The notes under the pieces are model-generated. The model made no database searches and had not been told where the DNA came from. It saw only the letters and a list, made by a program, of their open reading frames with translations. This document shows, in pieces, positions 1 to 11,825 of a stretch of 64,000 bases of DNA. Source of the stretch: Taxillus chinensis. Lineage: Eukaryota; Streptophyta; Magnoliopsida; Santalales; Loranthaceae. Both the position numbers and the translations under genes were made by a program. The DNA lies in NCBI GenBank assembly GCA_023512835.1, contig CM042084.1, forward strand, positions 47,725,609 through 47,789,608, written 5' to 3'. Position 1 is the first letter of the stretch. Each line of letters begins with the position of its first letter.

Positions 1-149
1 TTTGCCCTAGGTTTCTAAAGAGGGAATCCTAAAAATTTTGGCTTTTGTTTTGAAGTGGAGAATGAGATCCTATGGGTTGGTTTTGGGGTTTTTGGTTTTG
101 TTTTGGAGTCCTAGAAAATGATTTTTATTATTTTCGCCTCTTTTTTTTG

Positions 150-180
<31 letters not shown>

Positions 181-640
181 TGTTTTTGTTTTGTTTTTTT
201 GTTTTTGAAAGACACTTGGAACACATTTTATGAAAACATTTTCAAAACATGTCATTGGAGAGATTTTTTTTTTAAAAAAAATATTTTATTGAAAAAACGT
301 TTTGTTTTGCTTTGTTTTTTTTTTTGTTTTTTGTTTGTTTGTTTGTTTGTTTGAAAACATTTTGGAAATTATATATTGAAAACATTTTTTAAAAGACATG
401 TTTTTTTTTTTTTGTGTTTCCTTTTTTTTTGAAATTGAAATTGAAAATGCATATATCAAAATAGATGTGGAGTGTGTGAGTGTGACATCCACAAACATAA
501 AATCACTCTTTTTCTTTTCCTTTTTTTTTTTTTTTTTCTTCATCCTTTCCCTTTGCTCTCTCTCTTTTTTCTTTGCTTTTTTACTATACTTTACATATTA
601 CACATATACATAAGATGAAATAAAGGAAAAATACAATAAA
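1..640. repeat. T-rich low-complexity tract
   Basis: Long T homopolymers are mixed with TTTTG pentamers (about 140-215) and TTTG tetramers (about 320-350). Every reading frame here translates to F/C/L or K/N/T runs with no domain, so no coding is proposed. It may be the remains of poly(A/T)-ended retroelements or simple microsatellite growth. Confidence 0.8.
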
Positions 641-1764
641 AAAAAAGGCTGAAAAGCAATTACATCGAATATAGATAAAAAAACAAACTAAAATTTTAAA
701 AAAAAAAACTAAAGCAAATGCACCAAATATAGATACAATTCAGCTAAAAAAAGGAGTGAAAAGATAAGGGCTGAACCAACTTTGAATCTTCTGCTTGAGC
801 TCCCACTGATGCTGATGGTCACCACCTGCTTGGAACCAGCAAGATTTGACAACGAGGTTTGTGAGGGGGTTTCTTAGTATTCGAAGAGATGTATTTTCTG
901 GGTTTGAGATCCTTGCTGGCTGGAAATAAGGAGGGTAAGCGTGAGGAGTGGGGATTGGAACAGGATTGGTATCCCCCTCTCTGTTTTTTTTTTGATGGCT
1001 CGGTTGATCTCTCTCACGATGATGGCTCTCTTTTTTTTCTCTCTCTTTTTTTTTTTTTTTTTTTTTTGTGATGGAAACGTAAGAAAAGAAAAAAAAAGCA
1101 GAACTGGAATTGTTGTTTTTTTGTTTCTTTCTGAGTAAAGAGCTATAACGAGGTGTCAGGGAAAGGGAATTGGAAAGACTTGGACGATTTTGCTTTTAGG
1201 ACAGGGGGAGTGTTGAGCAAAAATCTGGAATTAGGCAACTGGATGTGAAGATGGCAGCAGGGTTTTCTCTTTTTCTTGGGTCCTCCTCCTCTTTTCTTTC
1301 TCTGCACTGGAACGATGGAGGGATTCCTCTCTTTTCTTTTCTTTTGCAGGGATGAAGCTGGGGCGGAAAGATGGTAGCAGGTTTTTTAACAATGAAGGGT
1401 CTCTCTCTGTTTCTCTTTTTTTTTTTTTTGATGTCACGATGGTGGCTCTCTCCAAAGAATCTCTCCCCTTTTTTTTCTAATGAATTTCTCCAAAAAGAAT
1501 CCCCTCTTTTTTCCACGAATTTTTCCTAAAAAACCGATCTCTCCCTTCCTTGGAACTGCCGACTGCATCTTAAAGAGCTGCCGAACGTCTTTGGCTGGAC
1601 TAGTCATAATTGCTGTATTATTGGCTGCAGTATTTTAATTTGCAGATTTAATGCTTTGTTGGGTAGACAGCTTGTGCAGGAAACAGGGTGGCTCGTGATT
1701 GCCCTTTGGAGTTTGTATTTTAGCAACGCATGTGACTGACAGGGTAGTTGAGTTATTCTTTGTC
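641..1764. other. No gene seen; purine/pyrimidine-skewed DNA
   Basis: This stretch holds short A-rich and CT/TTTC-rich blocks (for example 1020-1070, 1260-1350 and 1400-1510). Open frames are short and of biased composition (K/E/R or S/L/F). No domain, LTR end or RNA gene was recognised. Confidence 0.6.
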
Positions 1765-2290
1765 TGATGGTTAGTGCAGAAGATGAGTCCCGTAAAGCCA
1801 GCGAGAAGAATAAAGGGGAACCCGTGAAAAAAAAAGTCGACGCGAGGAGCCAGCGAAAAAGGAATCAGCGAAGGCAGAAAGGGTCGGAGGCTCGAAGTGT
1901 CGGCAGGTCGGAGCGTCGGCAGTCGGAGCGTCGGCAGGTCGAAGCTTCGGTCAATGGTGGAAGGCATACGGGTGCTGCGGGTCGGCGTCGCAGGGTCGGA
2001 GGTGGAAGGCGTACGGGTGCCGCGGGTCGAAGGTCGGAGCGTCGGCAGGGTCGAAGCTTCGGTGGGTCGAAGGGTCGAAGGTGGAATCAGCAGGTCAACG
2101 GGGCTTCGAGGCTTCGAGGCTTCGGGGCTTCGAGGCTTCGAGCTTCGAGGCTTCGGGGCTTCGAGCTTCGGGGCTTCGAGGCTTCGGGGCTTGGAGCTTC
2201 AGGGCTTTGAGGCTTCGAGGCTTCGGGGCTTCGAGGCTTCGAAGGTCAACGGGTCGCAGTGTCGGCAGGTCAACGATCAACGGTCAACCC
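1765..2290. repeat. GGTCGGAGCGTCGGCAG / GCTTCGAG minisatellite
   Basis: The left half (about 1880-2090) repeats units such as GGTCGGAGCGTCGGCA and GGTCGAAGCTTCGG. The right half (about 2100-2245) is a dense tandem array of the octamers GCTTCGAG and GCTTCGGG with occasional 1-2 base slips. The apparent proteins rich in G, R, S, E and A on both strands are products of the repeat. A related but different CTTCGA/CTACGA array lies at 42300-42500. Confidence 0.85.
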
Positions 2291-2789
2291 TTTTTTTTTT
2301 ACCTTTTTACCTTTTTACCCCCACCAAAAATGCAAAAATGGATGACCTTCCAGGGATTGTTTGGGGAGATCCGTGTTCGCCTACATAGGCATTTTGAGGA
2401 GTTTCGCCTGATCACTTTTGCGGGCAGTTTGACCAGGGGCATTGACCGTCTTTTGGCAAGTTTGACTTTTTCCAACGAAAGTTGTTTTGGCCATAACTTC
2501 TTCATTTTAAGTCCGATTTGAGCTCGGTCAAGTGCGTTGGTCTCCAATTTTCATCCTCCATCACCTGGTGTTGGTCTTGGGGCGCTTCAAGGACTTGTAG
2601 CAAAAGTCATTAATTTTGAACTCCCCCATCCGTGTTAATTGTATCCATCTCGTGCAGATTGGGGTAGACCATTCCTTGGAAGTATGGGATCATTGTGGAC
2701 CTGTTCAACAAGGTATATGGCATGGGCAGAAAGGTATATCAAATGGGGTTAGTATGTCCAACCCGGACAAAATGGGGTCCAACAGACAC
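2291..2789. other. Unassigned, LTR-like noncoding stretch
   Basis: About 2440-2560 resembles the U3 region of plant gypsy LTRs (a GGCCATAACTTCTTCATTTT-type phrase), but no LTR ends were found. At about 2620-2790 the sequence passes into the truncated copia pol of C1. No gene is proposed. Confidence 0.35.
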
Positions 2790-3170
2790 TTTAACCAATC
2801 GCTATGTATCAATTACTAGGGTTGCACTAGTTGAGGGTTTGAAGCATAATCTGTTGAGTGTCAGTAATTTATGTGATGAAGGATTTACTGTTTCCTTTAT
2901 GTCCAACACCTACACAGTTAGGGAAAACTTATCCAAAAATATTAAGTTATTCGGATTAAGAGATGGGGACATATATTCAGTGGTCTTAAGAAATAATTCT
3001 TCTGACCCTGTATGCTTCCTCACTAAAGCATCAGATGAAGAAAGTTGGCTATGGCACAAGCGTTGCGCTCATTTAAATTTTAAAACATTGTCTAAACTAG
3101 CGTCACTTGACTTGGTCAATGGTCTGCCCAAACATAAATACTCCAGACACTCTCTCTGACAAGAATACCA
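2790..3170 (+). pseudogene. Copia pol: protease C-terminus and gag-pre-integrase domain (C1)
   Basis: The frame reads a protease tail (VEGLKHNLLSVSNLCDEGF) and then the gag-pre-integrase zinc-binding motif, WLWHKRCAHLNF, followed by DLVNGLPKHKY. Zinc-finger Cys residues that should follow are lost: the frame stops at about 3157 (TGA) and the next segment resumes after 3178. The same stretch in C2 (51650-52080) is clearly related. The upstream catalytic DSG region is absent, so this is the broken left edge of the element. Confidence 0.85.
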
Positions 3171-3177
3171 ACTCGGC

Positions 3178-4430
3178 AAGTAGACCAAGCATAGCTTTAA
3201 GAGCAAATCAGTTAATTCAATAACTGCTCCTTTGCAACTTCTTCATTTGGACCTTTGTGGTCCCATTTCTATTGCTTCTCTTGCCGGTGCGAGATATACC
3301 CTTGTGGTTATCGATGACTTCACCAGGTATACATGGGTGATGTTCCTGAATTCAAAGGATCAAACCTTTGAACATCTTATAGATCTCTTCAACTGGATAA
3401 GCAATTCACAAGGACAAAGCATTAAATGCATTAGGAGTGATCATGGTACAAAATTTGACTTTTCCGATATGAGATCATATCGTTCTGAACAGGGCATTCA
3501 GCACGACTTCTCTGCGCCTAGGACTCCATAACAAAATGGAGTTGCTGAGCGTAAGAATCGCACTTTAGTCGAAGCTGGTAGATCAATGTTAGCAGGGGCA
3601 AAGCTTCCTCTCAGTCTATGGGTTGAAGCTATATCCACTGCATGCTATGTTCAGAACAAAACTCTTATCAATAAGGTTACTATGAAAACACCCTATGAGA
3701 TGTGGAGAGGCAGGAAGCCATCAATCTCTCATTTTAAAGCCTTTGGGTGTGCTTGCTACGTGTTAAACAATGGCAAAGAGGCCAGAGTAAATTTGAGCCA
3801 AAATCCAATGATGGGATCTTTGTCGGATACTCGTTACACAGCAAGGCTTATCGTATCTTCAATAGAAAATGTTTAACAGTTGAAGAATCTATCCATGTTG
3901 ATTTTGATGAATCTAACCTTGATTGCTCAAGTATAGGATCTTCAAATTCAAATGTGCAGGATCATATGGATACGATTGACTATTCTAAGTTCAAACATGT
4001 TCCTGGCACAACTCCTGATGAATCACCGAGTACCGGTGAAGCAAGAAGAAATGCTACTGATGATGCTTCCGAAGATTCAGACTCAGGACTTCCACTAAAC
4101 TTCGAACCAATTATTACGGACATCCAAAGCACCGGAGAGCCTTCTAGTCCGTCCGGACCAGTTAATATTGAAAGTCACAGTACCAAAAAACCTCAAAGTA
4201 CTTCTGGAACTGTTCATCATACGGATACAACTAGCCCGGAAACCAGCTGATGTACAAGATCCACCCGATCTGGCAGAGCTTCAAATTGTTGATTACTCAC
4301 CACCCCTTGTGCAAAACTATAGGTGGGCTCGAAACCACCCATCAGATCAAGTGATTGGTGATCCTACTGTTGGAGTAAGAACAAGGGCAGCCACCTCCAA
4401 CTTGTGCCCCTACTCTTGTTTTCTATCATA
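3178..4430 (+). pseudogene. Copia integrase (C1)
   Basis: DDE integrase core: LLHLDLCGP carries the first Asp (about 3240), IRSDHGTKF the second (about 3435), and GVAERKNRTLVEAGR the Glu (about 3540-3580). A TAA stop at about 3529 separates SAPRTP from QNGVAERKN; C2 has an intact CAA at that codon. Then come the conserved MKTPYEMWRGRKP and FGCACYVLNNGK segments. A frameshift near 3770 moves reading to the frame that carries GYSLHSKAYRIFNRKC and an acidic, Ser/Thr-rich linker to about 4250. The enzyme would insert cDNA into host DNA; this copy cannot be made whole. Confidence 0.9.
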
Positions 4431-4439
4431 GATATAGCC

Positions 4440-5948
4440 AAAGGTGATGGATGAAGTCCTTCAAGATTCAAACTAGATAGACGCTATACAAGAAGAGCTT
4501 AATCAGTTCAAGAGGAACAAAGTGTGGATGTTAGTACCAAGGCCGAGGTCGCAACAAGTCATTGGAGTTAAATGGGTGTTCTGGAACAAACTAGATACTG
4601 ATGGAATAGTAATCCGGAACAAAGCTCAACTTGTAGCCAAAGGATATCAAGAGAAAGGCACTGATTATAACGAAACTTTTGCTCTAATAGCTAGACTTGA
4701 GGCAATCCAAATGTTCCTGGCATATACATCATATGAAAACTTCCCAGTTTATCAAATGGAGATCTTCAAGAGGAGGTTTATGTTAAACAACCTCCGGGCT
4801 TCGTCGAACACAAGGCTGAACATATGATATATAAACTATGGAAAACCTTGTACAGATTGAAGCAAGCTCCAAGAGCCTGGTATGACACACTGTCGAAATT
4901 CTTGCTCGAACACAATTTTAGAAAAGGGAAGATTGACACCACATTATTTCTACGGAAAGAGAAAGGACATTCTCTGATCGTACAAATCTACGTGGATGAC
5001 ATCATTTTCGGATCATCAAATCCGAAGCTTTGTGAAGAGTTTGCGAAGTTGATGACTGGCAAGTTTGAAATGAGCATGATGCGAGAATTGACGTACTTCC
5101 TTGGAATAGAAGTTAAACAAATGAAGGATGGAATCTTCATTAACCAAGCTAAGTACACACGGGACTTAATCAAGAAGTTCGGAATGCAAAACTCAACTCC
5201 TGTGAAGACTCCCATGCTAGTCAGTGCCAAGTTAGATCCCGATCTTAACGGAGAATTAGTAAATGTGACTAAATACAGAGGGATGATAGGATCATTGCTA
5301 TACCTTACAGCAAGTCACCCGGACATTATGTTTGTAACTTGCATTTGTGCAAGATATCATGCGAATCCTAAAGAGTCACACATGCTTCATGTAAAATGGA
5401 TATTGCAGTATCTCAAAGGGACTATGAATTTGGGACTCTGGTATCCAAAGGAGTCTAACTTCTCTTTATCTGGATATTCAGATGTTGATTTTGCCAGGTG
5501 TCGCATCGACAGGAAGAGCACAAGTGGTACTTGCCATTTCCTTGGAAACAGATTGATTTCATGGTTCAGTAAGAAGCAGAATTCCGTATCAACTTCTACT
5601 ACTGAGGCAGAATATATAGCTGTTGGGAGTTGCTGCGCACAGCTTCTCCGGATGCAAAGTCAACTTACTGATTACGGTTTCAATATGACGTCTGTTCCAT
5701 TATACTGCGATAACACCAGTGTGATTGCGATCAGCAACAATCCTGTCATGCACCCAAAGACAAAGCACATTGAAGTCAGGTATCACTTCATCCGAGATCA
5801 TATTCTCAAAAAGCACATATCTCTCGAACATGTTGCTTCGGATGATCAACTCGCAGACATACTCACCAAGCCCCTACCTGATGCAAGATTTTCCGAACTT
5901 CTCCTCAAATTAGGTATGCTTGACCCATCTGCAAAGTTTCTAATTTAA
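4440..5948 (+). pseudogene. Copia reverse transcriptase and RNase H (C1)
   Basis: The RT N-terminus (about 4480-4800) keeps [10 protein letters not shown] and LVAKGYQEKGTDYNETFA but is frameshifted at about 4760-4820. From 4824 to 5948 a 374-residue frame is open. It has the RT palm with YVDDIIFGS (the YVDD catalytic motif, about 4990), FLGIEVKQMKDGIFINQ, and the RNase H domain with GYSDVDFARC, RKSTSGTCHFLG, STTEAEYIA and YCDNTSVIAI. It ends with the usual KPLPDARFSELLLKLGM tail and a TAA. The first RNase H motif in C2 reads SDANFAGC. No polymerase can be made without the N-terminus. Confidence 0.92.
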
Positions 5949-7624
5949 TTTATCCAACAGTATCTCTCTCAGAACATGCATCGTGTTTCATGATGAGCGT
6001 TAGACACTTACTGTTCTTACTGCTGATCATCTTTACTCGTATCATGCATTATGTTTTGATTATTTTCTCATATTTTCATATGGGAGGATGCTTACGTTTC
6101 CCGACTGAAGTCGCTTAAGCCAACATAATTAAAGATATATGAATAAAACCTCCTTTGGATTTCATGATTCCAATTTTCATCTCTCACCACATGTTGAATG
6201 CTTTTTCATATTGATTGCACTATTAACATGCTTGGTTGAAGAAATGAAATGGGTTAGCTCATAATGCCTGGTGGATGAAAACACAGTTGTAGTCTGATCA
6301 GCTTCTGAAGTGGAGTTTCCTAAAGGATAGATAGCGATTTCTCAAGATCTAAATATTAAGCCGGAAATGTCCATCGAGAGGATCGCATGATCTAAGGGAG
6401 AGAAAATGCTTTATTCATAACCCAAGGAATACCCCCCTTATATGTCTCGTGGCCTCTTTTTTGGCTATCTATCTGAGGGGGAGTCTTTCTCGAGAGGATC
6501 GCACGATCTAAGGGGGAGTAAAAACTTCATTTATTACTTACGTAATAACCCCCTGATTTGTCTCGGATGCTCTTTCCTCTAAACTCTCACTTTTGGATCT
6601 GACTAGGCATGCATTGTTGAATCGGAATTGTGGCATGATTGGATGTTTTTATTTCTTCAACTGTGCACCTTAATCGGATAATCAATTGATTGCTATTAGC
6701 ATGTGTTCTTTAATCCATTCTCACTTATGAACCTAAAGTTAGATAAATCATATAGATTTAATTAATCTTAGCTACGTCGTTCAGCATGACGGTTTCACTA
6801 TGTTGACCAATATGAACTTATGTGTTTCTAATCTGACATATGCTTTGATTCAGTAAAACTGATCCTTAACTCGTATGTATGTGTCTCTCGCATTCATTTT
6901 TAATGTATAAGTTATGTTTTTCATTAGTTCGGATTATGCTGTTCTTATTTCGAATATCTGTTTCATATCCGTACTAATCCCAACCTGTTAAGCTTTTTGT
7001 TCTTTTAGTTTATCTTTGTGAAGCTACAGGTTCAGATTCTCTTTGCATTTTCATTGATATATATCTTGTCTAATGTCTCGATCTGAAGTGTTGTGGTACT
7101 TCTTTTCTCTTCGACTACAAAACAGCAAAGGAATCTACTTCTCTCTGACAGCACCTGTTTCTACGGATTCGGTCTGTTTTTCATCCGGATGTTCTTACCA
7201 CAGATATCTTTTAATCCGAATGATTGTTGGTTCCATTCCTCCTGACTCTTGGAACTCTCAAATTGCGATAAACAACGTATTATCTTACATCGCGTGTTTT
7301 TGAGGAGGAGTAATGATGGTTCATTAAATCCAAGTTTCAAGATGGGCAATTTTCCGGAACAAGGCAAACACCTGTCATAAATGCTTGGTTATATTGCCTC
7401 CACGTCATCTCTTTATTCAGAGGTGCTCAACTATCAAGACTAATGACATCAAATTGTCAGGCGGTTCACTATTCATTTCGTTTAAACCCTAGACCCACCG
7501 GCATCCACTGACCCACCATATATATCCTAAGCCTTCACGCAAGAGCACCTTATCACTCTCATATTTCGAAGTCACTCTTCATCTTCTCAAACCTTAAAAA
7601 TCCTTTCCCTTCTCTCTCTCCGGC
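5949..7624 (+). other. Spacer between copia pol and the second ORF of C1
   Basis: No coding domain seen. An imperfect direct repeat of about 90 bases occurs at about 6374-6465 and 6490-6585; each copy starts TCGAGAGGATCGCA(T/C)GATC, is followed by a purine run (AAGGGAGAG or AAGGGGGAG), and contains a downstream run of Cs and GTCTCG. Such purine runs resemble internal polypurine tracts, which could prime second-strand synthesis; that role is inferred. The end (about 7480-7620) is C-rich and CT-rich, like a 5' leader to the second ORF. Confidence 0.6.
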
Positions 7625-7923
7625 GTGAATCCCGGCCATCTGGTCGATTGGAACACTGTTTCCAATCCTCCGACATGGTTTCTGGAACGTCGCCCACTCC
7701 TAAAAGCAAGCCACATCCTCAACCTGGTCTTCAATCCTGTCGATCTCCTTATCGACGACATTGCTGAGTTCTACCGGACCATCCGATGTACCACCGACTC
7801 CATCGGTTCCACTGTTAGGGGTGAATCAATTCTCATCACCCCGAACTTCCTCCGCGCCGCTCTCCATCTCCCCTCCGGTCCTCTGACAGACAGATTTTTA
7901 GCCTTTCTAAAAGAGCTAGCTAA
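7625..7923 (+). pseudogene. PMD-like ORF, N-terminal part (C1)
   Basis: The frame reads VDWNTVSNPPTWFLERRP, then VDLLIDDIAEFYRTIR, then TVRGESILITPNFLRAALHL. The FY...VRG...(I/V)...LP layout matches the aminotransferase-like plant mobile domain / 'putative plant transposon protein' group and aligns with 58463-59235 of A1 (EIVCFYKTAEV...VFNLP). No ATG opens this frame, so the true start has been lost or lies elsewhere. Reading is cut at 7923 by D1. The function of the domain is not known; family assignment is from recall of motif layout, not from a search. Confidence 0.6.
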
Positions 7924-9391
7924 TGTCGTTAAATCTCTCTTCAAGATAATAAATTCCCTAAGTTTGCACTAAAAGAATAGCAGCAAGCAAGGAGTCGAAC
8001 CCACAGGGATTAGCCTAGTTCTCTAGTTCTCAAATCAAAACACCCAATTACTCTTGTTTTATAAAATGTCTTGGCAAAAAGTTTTTTTTTTTAAACTAAA
8101 GATCTAATTTTTATTTGGTTTTCTGATTAAACAAAGAAAGCAAATTGAATTTAGGATTAAGATTCAAGGATTAAAAGCATCTAGGGTCACAATTTCACCT
8201 CCCTATGTTATCTCTACTGGTTCATGGTATTAGGGTTGTCTGATTGAAAACATGCTAAACATAAGCCAAGGACAACAAATGGTCATTGAGGTCCTTTTAA
8301 GAGTTGTATGCCAGAATGGTCATCTAAACACACAGACATGCAAAGCCAATAAATCATACTTGCAAAAGGATAATGATCACACCAATTACAAATAAGTTAT
8401 AAATCTCAATCCGCCCCAGACTAGGGCTAAGAATACCAAGGTGTACATCCAAAGATAAAATTAAGAACAGATTGATAAAACATGCAAAACTCAATCATCC
8501 AAACCTAATATTCATAAACACAGCAAAGCAACAAGGGGGCTACATTGCTCCCCTAGATTATAAGAACTACTCACGCATGATTACAAGCAAAACCATAGCA
8601 GTAAAGCTAAACATCTTCTTCTAATCCACACGCGCAACAAAGCTTCAAATCTAGGCTCCAAAATCCACGACGGCTGCTGCGACGGCTGCGACGGCTGCTC
8701 TCCTAGGTCAAGGAGCAACCTCCAAGTCGTGGAGCCTCTCTCTCTCTCTCTAAAAACGTGTAGGGGGTCTAGGAATAGGTTGCATGGGGCGTGGAGGCTG
8801 TATTTATAGAGGTTGGATGGGCCTTAAGGTGTGTACCCTAGCCCATCTATCAAAACGACGTAGTTTTGATAAGTAACACTCCAAACTTTAAAATCTCTAT
8901 CTTCCATCCACAATTTGGACATGGGCCTTCAGAAACAGTTGATCAGCATGAAAAAACGATAGGATCGGTCCAAAAATATCTCTGCACGCCAATTTGCACG
9001 TGATATGGTGAATTCACGTGCGGCTCCAAATCGGCTCAAACTTCTCCCCAAGCTTCCTTGCATCCTGTAGAGGCTGAGAGGCAAAAATAGGCTTGCACGT
9101 GAAATGGGTGAATTCACGTGCAGCTCCAAATGCTATGAAATTTCTGTGGTAGGTAGAGGACATCATTCTAAGAAACTTTTGTTCTTGCACACCAATTGTT
9201 TGAGGCCATCTACTATGTCAAAAGTGAGCTCCAAAATCTGCCAAAACAGCTTAAAAACGCATGTATTTGCAAATAGCATCTTCCTAGGGGTTAGAGCAAA
9301 TATATATGATATATGAAGCAATAAGGCTCTAATCATGCTCTTAAACATCCTAAATAAACACTAGAATAATGGCATAAAATGCATGTTATCA
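7924..9391 (-). mobile_element. D1: D-family LTR (probable solo LTR), minus strand
   Basis: Read on the minus strand it starts TGATAACATGCATTTTATGC at 9391 and ends AACGACA at 7924, 1468 bases. D2 (40847-42278) has the same ends and order of parts: a CACGTG-rich upstream part, one ATCAAAAC-N6-GTTTTGAT palindrome (8849-8870), TATAAATA (about 8800-8808), a CT run (about 8735-8752), and the line containing AATGTAGCCCCC. Flanks (GCTAA / TCCTC) do not match, so no TSD was found. It splits the PMD-like ORF of C1. No coding capacity. Confidence 0.75.
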
Positions 9392-9864
9392 TCCTCATCA
9401 GTACCCAGACCAGAACAAATGACACCTTCCATGGGCTGCACTTATAAAGGGAAAGAATACAAGGTGAAGTCCTTCCAGGGTCGCTACAGATGTATGGCGA
9501 CTATCCTAAGCCGGTGCCTACTGGCTCGCACAATAGCCCTGGACTCTGTCCTGTATGACCTGCTTCTAGCCATGTACGGAGTCTTTGAGGGTCTCCCGAT
9601 GGATTGGGGGACTTTCTTGTTCCGACTACTGGGGAATAACCCGAAGAATCAATCCTTTGGGCGGATCCTTAGCATTATCTTCCGACATCTCCATCCGTCC
9701 CACTTCAACGGACATGGCGTCATCCCTTTTCCCCAGGCCTTCTACCTTTGCCATCTTACGCCTGATGGGAATCTGACCACCCATCAGCCCTCTGCTACTA
9801 TCCGCCTCCAGCCTGCTCCGAAACAACAGGGTAGTTCGGTTGGTGATCCAGCCGACAGCTCTGC
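9392..9864 (+). pseudogene. PMD-like ORF, C-terminal part (C1)
   Basis: The open frame continues the PMD-like protein: GCTYKGKEYKVKSFQGRYR, CMATILSRCLLARTIALDS, LPMDWGTFLFRLLGNNPK and FGRILSIIFRHLHP. It lines up with A1 residues GKRRQYIKTGFQGYYRFLAI, DWARAIFFHWVKYLDHKGFG and RYLSRIMRYQHP. It then passes into a Ser/Pro-rich linker (KQQGSSVGDPADSSA) where G0 is inserted. Removing G0 and one TSD copy keeps the frame open into 34152. The conserved hydrophobic pattern suggests a folded domain. Confidence 0.65.
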
Positions 9865-11604
9865 TGTCACGCCCCGGTTTTCCAACCCGAGGGGACCGGA
9901 ACGTGACCCTCCCTTTATCCGGGTTTGGATAAAGGGGTAGAATACAACATACACTTCACATTTTATTTTCAGAAACCAAAAATCACATAATTATTAAATT
10001 CAAACCACATGCCTTTATTATGTTTCAAACTTCATTACAATATCTCCCTGCTGGGGTTACAATGCCTCAACAAAACTACATAACGCAAATAACATAAAAC
10101 AAAGCCACAAAACAGAACTCTTCCACCCTGGTGTTCCCACCTAACGCCTGTAGGTTCCTGCAAGAGAACACACCATAGTAGGAGGGGTGAGCATCCACGG
10201 CTCAGTAGGGATCATGTCTCCCCAACCCATCCCATGCTCCTAGCATCTACATGCTATGTGTACAAGTGCAGTGTCGTGTTACAATAATTTCAATAGAAAA
10301 TAACAAACCACATCAGTAGTTACAATTCTCCACCACACAAACCACAAGTGATTTAATCGCCTCTTCAGGCCAATGATTTAACCGCCTCTCAGGCATAGTT
10401 TCCACAATCAGTCTCACTGACATTAACTCAGCCTCTCAGGCTCCACAGTCACTCTCACTGACATCAACTCAGCCTCTCAGGCTCCACGGGTACACAAGCA
10501 TTGCCTCAGCCTCTCAGGCTTCTTAGGCTCCACAGACATAACAACAAACATTTAACATATATCTCAGTTATTCAGGCATAACAACAAACATTTAACATGC
10601 ATGTCCACCCTGGTATAACATCAATCGCATAACATGCATGGCCTCATAGGCATAATATCAAACACCTAGTGTGCAGTGCCACACAGGCCTAATCTCATCC
10701 CCATACATGCCACTGAAGGCCAACATCCATATAGGAGATCACACCTATATGGATTTACATATAATATATACATCCAGATTACGAAATCGACTACCACAAG
10801 GCCAAAACCCTGGGATAGGTACAAGGAAGAACAGAACCCCTACCTTGGAAACGTCCTCCTGCTCTTGCTCCCGCGCTAGACACCGTCCTCCCCACGCAAG
10901 ACACTCCGACAGCAAGCCAGCAGCTTTCCCTCCCTCTCTCTCTCTCTGCGACGGCTGGTGGAACAACAAACCCTAAAACCTAAAACAGAGGGCTTCTCCT
11001 CCTTATATAGACAACACAACATCAAAACGACGTAGTTTTGATTAAGTGAATCCTAGCATCAAAACGACGTAGTTTTGATCACACAAGTTGTAACCTTTTC
11101 GCACGCACACACGACAAAATATCCACAATTCCAACATACCCCTTTGGGAAAAGATGTTTAGAATCACAAAACCAAGGTAACCATGCAAAAATATATCTGC
11201 ACGCCAATTTGAACGCCAATTCCCCAATTGGCATGCAGCTCCAAATGCACTCAAACTTTACCTGAAGCCTTCTTGCATCACGTAAAAGACATCCATGCAA
11301 TAAAAACCTTGCACGCCAAATGGATCCAATTCGCGTGCATGTCCTTTTGGCCTGAAACTTCTGTGGTAGATAGAAGACATCATTCTAAGAATCTTTTGGT
11401 CTGCACGCCAATTCATCTGAGCCCATCTACTAGGTCAAAATCAACCTCCAAAACCGGACAAAACAGCTTAAAAACGCCTATATATGCAAATAGCATCTTC
11501 CTAGGGCATAAAAGCATGTTAGCAAACTCCCTAAAACCCAACAATTTCCACTCACAAGGCATTTTCGGTTAACTTTTACATGCCGCAAAACACGGGTCAT
11601 TACA
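9865..11604 (-). repeat. 3' LTR of G0 (family A)
   Basis: Minus-strand ends are TGTAATGACCCG (11604) and GGGGCGTGACA (9865). It carries the family marks: two ACGT palindromes (11021-11042, 11058-11079), TATATAAGG (about 11001-11010), a GA run (about 10931-10950), the 11-base-stem hairpin (10725-10754) and tandem GCCTGAGAGGC-type repeats (10350-10520). It differs clearly from the LTRs of G1 and G2, so it is another subfamily. Confidence 0.9.
11001..11079 (-). promoter_or_regulatory. LTR promoter module of G0: two ACGT palindromes and TATA box
   Basis: Two copies of ATCAAAAC-N6-GTTTTGAT, each with a central ACGT, lie 15 bases apart, just upstream (minus strand) of TATATAAGG. The layout is the same in all nine family-A LTRs of the window. 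Confidence 0.75.
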
Positions 11605-11622
11605 TCCTCTTCCCCTTAAGAC
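11605..11622 (-). other. Polypurine tract of G0
   Basis: On the minus strand GTCTTAAGGGGAAGAGGA directly abuts the 3' LTR start. It matches the tracts of G1 and G2 and primes second-strand DNA synthesis in this family. Confidence 0.85.
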
Positions 11623-11825
11623 TTTTCATCCTCGAAAAGAAACAACATGCACGGAAATACGGTGAAATCTCAAAACAGGACATCTCAAATACGGTGAAAT
11701 CTCAAAACACATCTCAATAAAAATACCGGTTTACAAGGAGAAGTACAAATACACCAAATCATGAACCACAAGAAAACACATCACTACGAGAAGAAAACAC
11801 ATCACTATAGCCACCTTCCACCCTT

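Noticed and set aside
118..613. Open frames of F/C/L- or K/N/T-rich peptides
   Set aside because: They are translations of poly-T/TTTTG low-complexity DNA with no domain and overlap on both strands.
1767..2521. Long Gly/Arg/Ser-rich open frames on both strands
   Set aside because: They follow the minisatellite period; three frames are open at once because the unit lacks stops.
7924..9391. Target-site duplications for D1 and D2
   Set aside because: GCTAA/TCCTC and GTCTT/GTAGC do not match; the ends are defined only by likeness between the two copies.
9392..9940. Host gene of unknown function
   Set aside because: It aligns with the A1 second ORF, continues into 34152 once G0 is removed, and lies between copia pol and the copia 3' LTR.
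10350..10520. Short repeats spaced like a CRISPR array
   Set aside because: They are degenerate GCCTGAGAGGC-type leader repeats in a plant LTR, with no constant repeat, unique spacers or cas genes.
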